Below are positions 53,133 through 60,000 of a stretch of 60,000 bases of DNA, in pieces. The notes beneath the pieces were generated by a model. The model had not been told where the DNA came from. It did no database searches and saw nothing but the letters and a program-made list of their open reading frames with translations. Origin of the DNA: Symsagittifera roscoffensis (lineage: Eukaryota; Xenacoelomorpha; Acoela; Convolutidae); contig NC_087064.1 of assembly GCF_963678635.1 (NCBI RefSeq), forward strand, positions 22,618,509 to 22,678,508. The letters are read 5' to 3'. Made by a program: the position numbers and the translations under genes. Numbering within the stretch: position 1 is the first letter of the stretch; each line of letters begins with the position of its first letter.

Positions 53133-53848
53133 TGCTCTGGAGTCTTTGCTTCCTGGTGACCTGTGCGTCGATCAATGGGCGAGTCAATAGAAAATTTCTT
53201 TGTTGGCGATTGTAGTGTGTCCTCTACTACATTTTTGGGAAATGGGTTTACCAACGCACCGGCAAGAGTTGACTGTCTGGCCCGGTTTGATTTACGTGTT
53301 GGAAGCTTTGTCGGATGTTGCTTTTGTTTTGCTTCTGGTGTTGCTTTCTGGTTAATTCGTTTGGATGACAGGGCTAAGTTTTCCGATGTGGACGATCTCG
53401 AATCAGTTCCTGAACGTGATGTGGCAGCACCCTCTTTTTCCCGTCTCTGGTCCGACTGGAATTCCAATCCACGTGTTGGCGTTCTTGGTGCCGGTCGTCC
53501 TCCAGTTCTTTTCACCGTTGCCTTCCTCTTTGAAGGACTGTTTTCTTGTTCCTTTCGTGTTAGTTTCACGGTAAGTCCTGATGCATCCTCTTTAAACATT
53601 GGGTTACGTGGTGCACTCGGGTTTTCTATATCTAAAAAACGTAAACAAGGTCCAGTTCTCCGAGCGGATTTATAGACCACATAGTCACTGAGTGTTGAAG
53701 GGCAACATAGACCATATATTAGCGGGTTAGGTACGAATGCAAAACCACTGTTTTTTAGTAGCCGCGGTTGTTTTTCATTTGTCTGGAACCACGCCGTATG
53801 TGGAGTGTAAATTAGGATTTTCTCATTGATAGTTTTTTTGTTGTTCAA
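53120..53848 (-). CDS. pol: Pol C-terminal extension of gypsy element 3
   Basis: 242 codons. The first ~80 residues (LIYTPHTAWFQTNEKQPRLL, then YVVYKSARRTGPCLRF) look like the post-integrase region of gypsy Pol. The rest is basic, Ser/Pro/Arg-rich and probably disordered (RKATVKRTGGRPAPRTPTRG). It lies downstream of the integrase, separated by a short broken stretch (53849-54096). Confidence 0.6.
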   Translation of the reverse strand: MNNKKTINEKILIYTPHTAWFQTNEKQPRLLKNSGFAFVPNPLIYGLCCPSTLSDYVVYKSARRTGPCLRFLDIENPSAPRNPMFKEDASGLTVKLTRKEQENSPSKRKATVKRTGGRPAPRTPTRGLEFQSDQRREKEGAATSRSGTDSRSSTSENLALSSKRINQKATPEAKQKQHPTKLPTRKSNRARQSTLAGALVNPFPKNVVEDTLQSPTKKFSIDSPIDRRTGHQEAKTPEQCQV

Positions 53849-54096
53849 ATGTTTTTGGGTCTTTCACTGTTGTAGCCAATCTAACTGTTTTTCTTGCTAC
53901 TTATTCGACCTTTTTTTATTATTAGATCAGTTTGATGTTGTATCACTTTATATCTTAGATTTAATCGTTCTTTTTCTAGTGCTACCGCTTTTCTAGTTTT
54001 CACACCTGTGTTAGCGTGTGGCTGATTTTTCGCAGTTCCGGTATTCTCAGCAGCGATGGGCTCCGGTATCCTGCGCTTGATGCTCAGTTCGATTTC

Positions 54097-55435
54097 TCAA
54101 TATCTCTGCAGATCATGCATCATTTCCGCTGGAATTGGCGGTTGGGTCAGATTTTTTCGATCTAAGCAAGCGTGCTTAGCGTTCTTCAAATTCAAACTCT
54201 TTGAACTATTTGTTATGTTTAAAGGTGGTATGTTAGCTTTTCTGCCAATATATGCTTCAACAAGTGTGACTTTTGTCACTCCGTGCGGAGTTATTCGTAA
54301 CGTTTTAAATATTTCTGCCAGGCACGATCCAATTTTGAATGGTGTATTATTTGGATCAATTTTCAAGACGCCAAGTCGTCGTTTCAGTGTTTGTACTAAT
54401 CGTTCCACAACACCTATGGATCTATGATCATTCACCGGGGCGAATAGAAGTTTTATGTTGTTTGATTTGCAAAATAGTTGAAATTTTTTAGCGCGAAACG
54501 TTTGAGACTGACCACACCTTAACCCGCGAGGTATCCCATTGTTTGAAATGTATCCATGCATAAATTTTAATGCAACGTCTGCTGTTGTGTTTGACACTAC
54601 CTTAGACTTGGGGAATTTTGACCATGTATCTAGTGCCACTAAAATGTACGCGTCCTTATTTAACTCGTCCGGGAGCGGTCCCGTAAAACCCAATTGGAGC
54701 TGTTCATTAGGTTCAACTACTGGTTCCATTTGTACGGAATGCTGTTTACCAATAACTGGTTTTAAGTTTTTACCTTGTTGTGTACATTCTCTAAAACTCT
54801 GAGCCATTTGGACTATGGTCCTGTGTATGTGCAGGAAGCAGATGTTTTGACACAGGTTCTGCATGGCCGCAGATCCGGGATGAGTGAGGTGGAGACTGTC
54901 CAGTACTGTTTGTCTGAGTTGTGTTGGCAGAACTATGCGTTCGTTGATGAGTAGACAATCATCCCTCATATGCAATCGGTTCCGTATGTTGAATCAATAC
55001 TGCCCAAACGACAATTTGAGGGCATCCCAGTCCCGTTTTCTTACGAAGTTGACAAGCGGTCTTAGATTTTTGTCTTTTCGAGTTGGAGCGGCAATGAAAT
55101 TTACCCCCAGAACTTTTTGTAGATTTTTTCTATAAAGTGGTACATCCTCCTCTTCTGTGTTGGTCTCCCTTTCGATTGTGGCGACGATCTTGTTCACAAT
55201 GATTGCGTGGCTAGCCTCCAAATGCGTTGTTGGACATAGTGGGAGGTTCAGTGTTTGGTACTTCCTGTATTATGACATTAGGGTCCACGCGGCTTACGCA
55301 GTATTCATATGTCTCCTTTGTTTCAATAGACAGGTCCGTTTGGATGCTCGCATCAATTTGCGTGGATGTTGTTGACGTCACTTTCATGATTGGATGCGTT
55401 TTCTTACTGGGTCCCTCCGTTGAGTCGTCAAACAC
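54097..55435 (-). pseudogene. pol: Integrase and RNase H-integrase linker of gypsy element 3, catalytically dead
   Basis: 54097-54975 carries the integrase: zinc-binding HLTHPGSAAM..C, then core. The first catalytic Asp (normally in a DFxGPL motif) is Gly in QLGFTGPL (54688-54690), and the second (normally RTDQ) is Gly in LRCGQSQTF (54512-54514). The Glu in GVVERLVQ (54403-54405) is kept. Two of the three DDE residues are therefore lost. The linker 54994-55221 (YRKNLQKVLGVNFIAAPTRK) is in the same frame and is cut by one TGA at 54994-54996, where relatives usually have Trp. A further acidic linker lies at 55211-55435 in another frame. Confidence 0.85.
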
Positions 55436-56122
55436 TATTTTTGGGAAAGTTGCTGGTTTTCGTTTTATGTTTTCTCTTGCGTCCTTGACGGTGGCTGGTT
55501 TTTGTTTCGATTCTGATTGTTTCTTGTTTGGTGGTCTTTTATGCTAACGGGGGTCAGACAGGCTCTCCTCTCGGTCTGATTCTCCTTGTCATTGGTTTTT
55601 GTTCGTGTATTCTGTTGGTGACATTCGTTCTCCTTTTTGCTGTTTAGGTATAAAACCTCCCTTAAATTCTTCCATACTCTGTTTTTTCATTTTATCTGGC
55701 CGTCTCTCGTTGTGTTTTTTCTGTCGTTTTAATGAGTGAGATTTTCAATTTTTAGTGACTGACTGAATTTGAGATTGAGTTGTGAGCGAATGATTTGTGA
55801 GTGAAGAGTCGGATCCAGTTTGAGAAATGGATCGCTTATGAAATGAATGCAATGATTGGAAAGCAATTGAGCTAATCGTTGACCTAATTTTGTGCCCTTT
55901 TTTCCGCGCGTTTTTTGATAAGCCGATAGGGTGCTAGTTTCCTAATGGCTAATTGGTTTAGAATTAAGTTTTCAATCATTTCAAGGTTGTTATCGAATGA
56001 ATTGATTGACGCCACAGCAAATTCCTTATTTTACGCGCTAGCGGTATACAATTCCAACTGGATTTCCGGCTATATAGTCAATTAATCCCATTTCACTCCA
56101 TGGCAAATATTTGATATCAAAG
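55436..56122 (-). other. Broken linker region between RNase H and integrase, gypsy element 3
   Basis: No frame stays open for more than about 50 codons on the minus strand. Lys/Arg/Glu-rich fragments suggest decayed Pol linker or a small internal deletion. A plus-strand ORF at 55227-55547 is an antisense shadow. Confidence 0.4.
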
Positions 56123-57156
56123 TTAAAAAGAGATTAATTGGTCGATCCATTTCGTGAGCTTACTTTGGCTTGTCTTAGATTGCTTGCTGGCGTTAAAAGC
56201 ACTGATCAAAGCTTGGTGGTCAGTAATGACTGTAAACTTTTTTCCGTTTAAATCATATTTAAAGTGCTCTATCGCCCACACGACCCCCAAGAGTTCTAAC
56301 TCGTTTACTGAATATTTCTCTTCTAACGAATTTAAAAATCTTGACGCGTAAGCAATAGCTACCCACCACTCTTTTGTGTATTGTTCTAGTGCCGCTCCGA
56401 GTCCGAATGTAGATGCATCCCAAACTACTAGTGTGTCAAGGTTTTGGTCAAAATGTTTGTTTTGATTATTTTCTGTGACTAACTTTTTAATCTTTTGGAA
56501 CGCGGATTCATGTTCCGCCGACCAATTAAATGTTTTGTGTTTATCTGTATTTTTTAGGAGAGGACGAAGTGCCGCAGCAGCTTGTGCCGAATGTGGAATA
56601 TATCTTGTGAGGTGATGTATTGACCCCATGAAACTTTTAAATTGTTTAAACGTTTTAGGTGGAGAAAGTTTTTCAATCGCGTCTGTTTTCTTTGAAAGAA
56701 GGGTAGTACCTTCGCTATCTAAATGAAACCCAAGCCTTTTAATTTGTTTGCAAGCAAACTTACATTTATCCAACGATATCGCAAAATTTTCTTCATCCAA
56801 TCTGTGAAGAACTTTTTCCAGTGTTTCCTTATGCTTTTCTACTGATCCCTTTGTTATAATCAGGATGTCGTCTAAGTACGCATCCGTATTTTTACAATTG
56901 GTTAACGTGAGATCAATTGCCTTTTGGAATTCTGCCGGCATATCTGTGAGACTCCACAGAATCCAGTTTGGAACTGGTAATTTCCCGTGGCGTTTCCCCC
57001 GATGAGACTAAAATTACATTGTTCTCTCGTTTTCCAATCCCACGGGATTTGTAAATACGCATAGCGTAAGTCAAGTGAGGAAAACAAGGTTTGATCTTTC
57101 GTATCGGATTTTATTGTTTGTGCGATGTTATCGAGTAATAGATGAAAGTTCGGCAT
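56123..57156 (-). pseudogene. pol: Reverse transcriptase and RNase H of gypsy element 3
   Basis: 57156-56902 holds the RT fingers/palm start (SSLDLRYAYLQIPWDW with a catalytic Asp). A frameshift near 56930 leads into 56941-56123 with AYLDDILIITKG (YLDD), the thumb/connection (GFHLDSEGTTLLSKK, FKQFKSFMGSIHHL), and RNase H: VVWDASTFGLGAALEQ, NELELLGVVWAIEHF and VITDHQALISAF, so Asp, Glu and Asp are present. The enzyme residues look intact apart from the frame break. Confidence 0.85.
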
Positions 57157-57689
57157 CTGATACTTGTTTTTGTGAATGAATTGTTAATTTTCTTTGAGTC
57201 TAGTGCAAGTTTGACTGTTTGGTCCTTTTTTACTGTTATTACGATCGGACTGATAAAAATTTTTATCAGTTAATTTTTCCAACTTTATAATATGTTTTTG
57301 GTCGATTAGTTTGTTGAGTTTTTTCCACTCTTTCTTTGAGATGAATGGGAATACGTCGACCCTTTTGTTGAATCGGTGTAGCGTCCGGGATGAATTGTGA
57401 TTTCATCACATGATTTTTTGCTTTTTCAATTCTCACGGCTAAGTTTTCGAAATTTTATTTTACCCATTGTTTTATATCTGGGTGTGATGTGTTTTCTTCT
57501 GTTATGGTCAACACATGCTTATGCTGTGGTTTTTCTTGGATTAATTCTATACCGATGTTTGAGAGTAAATTACGGGCAAGAATGTTGGTCTTTTCGTAGT
57601 CCACCACAATAAATGAAGCCGACTGGATAGTTCACCCACCGGATTCTTTTGCTAGAATTAGTCGTCCTTTCGTAATAATAACTTTTCCA
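57157..57689 (-). pseudogene. pol: Protease-RT linker of gypsy element 3, frame broken
   Basis: Expected N-terminal RT (fingers) region; only scattered fragments are legible on the minus strand and stops are frequent. Confidence 0.4.
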
Positions 57690-57932
57690 TTATAGCATGC
57701 TAGATTTCGTGCGGTATCTTCCGGCGGGATTTTGTTTTAAAATAGTGGTTTTATCGTTTTGATGTATTCGACGTGCCGTAGTTTCGCTTAGAAATGACAT
57801 AGGGCTCCCTGAATCCGCATTGGCAAGAATTTCATCGGATTTTGATTTTAGTTTCACAATATGTCCATTTAAATCTTTTTCACTGGTTTTCGCAATTTGC
57901 TTAATTTCGAATGCATCTGATATTGACAACAT
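57690..57932 (-). pseudogene. pol: Aspartic protease of gypsy element 3
   Basis: ILANADSGSPMSFLSE carries the retropepsin D-S-G active site with the usual hydrophobic run after it. The frame is open for 80 codons and then shifts. Confidence 0.7.
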
Positions 57933-57939
57933 GGAGTAA

Positions 57940-58813
57940 TTATCTCTCTGTTATTCCTCCCAACCATTTCTTGACGTGAATTCTGCAAAGCAACTGGGTC
58001 AATTTCTTCATTTTCGTGATGCTGGCTATCATTTTCTTTTCGTGATTCGTCTTCAGGTTATTTTGATGAAAATTTACATGATCTGAACGGCAGACCTTTT
58101 GCAGACTTTTTGCAGACCTTTGCAAAAAATCCACGTTTTGCACACTTCGTGCAAATTTTATCTCGGGCTGGACTTGATTATAAATGGTTAGGACTAAACG
58201 GATTGCCGCATTTGTAGCATTGTTTTTGTGAAGTATAGTTTTGTGAATCTCTGTTTTGATTTTCCCTTGTGTTTCGGTTTTGTCTTCCCCGCGAGTACTT
58301 TCCTCTTTTGTTGTTCTGAAAAGATGAGCAAAATCCGCCACGTCCTCCTCTGGGTTGAATGTAACTCATTGGCTCTTGCTTGATCGCAACAGACAAATTT
58401 GTTCCGATTGGGTCTAATTTCATAGTTTTGCTATGTTCGATGCCCTTCTCGCAACTTATTGCATATTCATATGTTTCTTGTGGTGTTCTTGTCTCCGCTA
58501 GCAATTGCTCGGCAATTTTTTCATTGTTCATGTGGGCGGTGAACATATCACGAACCCATTTATTTTCCCAGTCTCCACACTCTGCGCGGGAAGCTAGTTC
58601 TACCAGATCCGCGTGGAATTGTTCTTGTGTTTCGTTTTTTCGTTGTTTACGGCAAATAAAATGGTATCCTTCGAATGTAATGATTCTATGGGCAATAAAA
58701 ATTTCTTCTACTACTTGTCTAAGCTGTCTTGTCGTTGTCGTCTGTGTGTTTAGCCCTGGTCGCTTCTGTTGAACCTGTCTCTGACCTTCCATGCCTAGAC
58801 ATAGAAAAAGATA
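57940..58813 (-). pseudogene. gag: gag copy 1 (C-terminal half) and nucleocapsid of gypsy element 3
   Basis: 58792-58178 begins MEGQRQVQQKRPGLN and continues through a helical capsid part (YHFICRKQRKNETQEQFHAD, AEQLLAETRTPQETYEYAI), an Arg/Gly/Asn-rich region (RGGRGGF, KYSRGRQNRN) and a first knuckle CYKCGNPFSPNHL. In another frame near 58110-58165 a second knuckle reads KICTKCAKRGFFAKVCKK, where the zinc-binding His is Phe. An in-frame TGA at 58814-58816 separates this half from the N-terminal half. Confidence 0.75.
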
Positions 58814-59720
58814 TCATCGCACTCTCGCATCCGCTTCGTCCCAGTTTACTGAGTTACACATAACGCCTTTCTCTCTTGCTTTTTGGCAATTTTTCTCCCA
58901 ATTTACATTCTTTTCATAGTTTCTGACATCTCGGTTTCTCCGTTGTGCATCCGTTTCACCATGTATCTCGACTTCCCAAATTGGTTCAGTTGGCCTTGTG
59001 TTTCGATTTTGTGTTCCCCGCGAGTATTTTTCCTCTTTTGTTGTTCTGAAAAATAAGGAAAATCCGCCACGTCCTCTTTTGGGTTGAATTTAACTTATTG
59101 GCTCTTGCTTGATCGCAACAGACAAATTTGTTCCGATTGGGTCTAATTTCATAGTTTTGCTATGTTCGATGCCCTTCTCGCAACTTATTGCAAATTCATA
59201 TGCTTCTTGTGGTGTTCTTGTCTCCGCTAGCAATTGCTCGGCGATTTTTTCATTGTTCATGTGGGCGGTGAACATATCACGAACCCATCCATTTTCCCAG
59301 TCTCCACAGTCTGCGCGGGAAGCTAGTTCTACCAGATCCGCATAGAATTGTTCTTGTGTTTCGTTTTTTCTTTGTTTACGGTAAATAAAATGGTATCCTT
59401 CGAATGCAATGATTCTATGCGTAATAAAAATTTCTTCTAATACTTGTCTAAGCTGTCTTGTCGTTTTCGTCTGTGTGTTTAGCCCTGGTCGCTTCTGTTG
59501 AACTTGTCTCTGACCTTCCATGCCTAGACATAGAAAAAGATATCATCGCACTCTCGCATCCGCTTCGTCCCAGTTTACTGAGTTACACATAACGCCTTTC
59601 TCTCTTGCTTTTTGGCAATTATTCTCCCAATTTACATTCTTTTCATAGTTTTTGACATCTCGGTTTCTCCGTTGTGCATCCGTTTCACCCTGTATCTCGA
59701 CTTCCAAAATTGGTTCAATT
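58254..59720 (-). repeat. Tandem duplication of ~729 bp within gag
   Basis: 58254 to about 58985 and about 58992 to 59720 align with a constant 729-bp offset through most of their length and few substitutions. Both carry the same TGA and the same MEGQRQVQQKRPGLN start. Confidence 0.95.
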
Positions 59721-59902
59721 GGCAGAGTAACCTCAGGTTTGTCACGTAGTAGATTTCGGATCTCTATTCCGTCTTTTGCAAAAACTGCCAGCTCTACAAG
59801 TGCGACCCACTTACTCCATTCTAGAGGGTGCTCCGCTGATGCTTTCTCCCAGAACGAACTAATATTGGTTGGGTTTTTCGCTGATCTTGCTGACTGCGCC
59901 AT
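59090..59902 (-). pseudogene. gag: gag copy 2 (N-terminal half plus capsid) of gypsy element 3
   Basis: The ATG at 59902 starts MAQSARSAKNPTNISSFWEK, typical of gypsy Gag (SSFWEKASAEHPLEWSKW). The frame is continuous to an in-frame TGA at 59543-59545, then open again as MEGQRQVQQKRPGLN to 59090. The protein body is otherwise intact. Seven codons lie between the TGA and the Met, in the same frame, so this is one Gag with a single nonsense codon. Confidence 0.8.
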
Positions 59903-60000
59903 GTCATACCCGTAGGTATGCGTAATGTTTCATATTGAATCCCAACGGATTGGCGAGCTAATTATGAACGAGGCTAAGACATAAATAAGACAACTTAATC

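Larger units (their letters stand above)
52776..59902 (-). mobile_element. Third Ty3/gypsy element, recently decayed, 5' LTR beyond window edge
   Basis: Order on the minus strand: gag (59902 down, tandemly duplicated), zinc knuckles, protease (DSGS, ~57820), RT (YLDD, ~56870), RNase H, linker, integrase, and a long basic/Pro-rich Pol C-terminus (53848-52776). Interruptions are few: in-frame TGA codons and several frameshifts. No env-like ORF follows. The 3' LTR is not delimited because its partner lies beyond position 60000. Confidence 0.85.

Noticed and set aside
54994-59545. Reassignment of TGA as a sense codon, because several gypsy-3 frames are cut only by TGA
   Set aside because: One TGA replaces a usual Trp and another an unrelated residue; LRRC58 and env use TGA as normal stops.

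Overview
The window looks like gene-poor nuclear DNA from an invertebrate metazoan. Evidence: GT-AG introns with phase-matched exons, an LRRC58 orthologue, Ty3/gypsy and non-LTR retroelements, microsatellites and no bacterial gene organisation. I cannot name the lineage from sequence alone. Base composition is AT-rich; older, GC-richer retroelement debris lies at about 34-41.5 kb. All homology calls are by eye, with no database search.

Layout. (1) 1-1502, minus: three phase-compatible exons of a coiled-coil protein gene that runs off the left edge; one intron holds a ~490 bp foldback. (2) About 1.6-15.93 kb, minus: a retrovirus-like Ty3/gypsy element with a distinctly T/G-rich plus strand. 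It keeps pol (protease, RT, RNase H, integrase), broken by two single-base frameshifts. After pol come five ORFs: two tiny membrane proteins, a Pro/Ser-rich ORF, an 872-aa class-III (chuvirus-type) glycoprotein and a 601-aa protein I do not recognise. ORF junctions overlap by 4 or 13 nt. The gag capsid region and 5' LTR are missing at a sharp boundary near 15.93 kb. (3) 16-20.1 kb: a small foldback, an acidic first-exon-like ORF and a three-unit ~740 bp tandem repeat. (4) 20.67 kb: a perfect 33-bp hairpin. (5) 21.2-22.3 kb, minus: intact single-exon LRRC58. (6) 23.2-30.4 kb: two LINE relics, one with a 12-bp target-site duplication, between two copies of an unnamed repeat. (7) 34.3-41.5 kb, plus: heavily decayed gypsy element. 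(8) 25.4, 42.9, 43.4 and 45.2 kb: four copies of a ~510-540 bp non-autonomous element with Helentron/HINE-like ends. (9) 45.7-52.8 kb: no supportable gene. (10) 52.8-59.9 kb, minus: a third gypsy element with a tandemly duplicated gag and an integrase that has lost both catalytic aspartates.

Only two host genes are well supported (the coiled-coil gene and LRRC58), plus one doubtful one at 16.9-17.4 kb. The most interesting object is the element at 1.6-15.9 kb: its pol is frameshifted but every ORF downstream of pol is open, and the accessory cassette includes a captured RNA-virus-type envelope and ORFs without an obvious relative.
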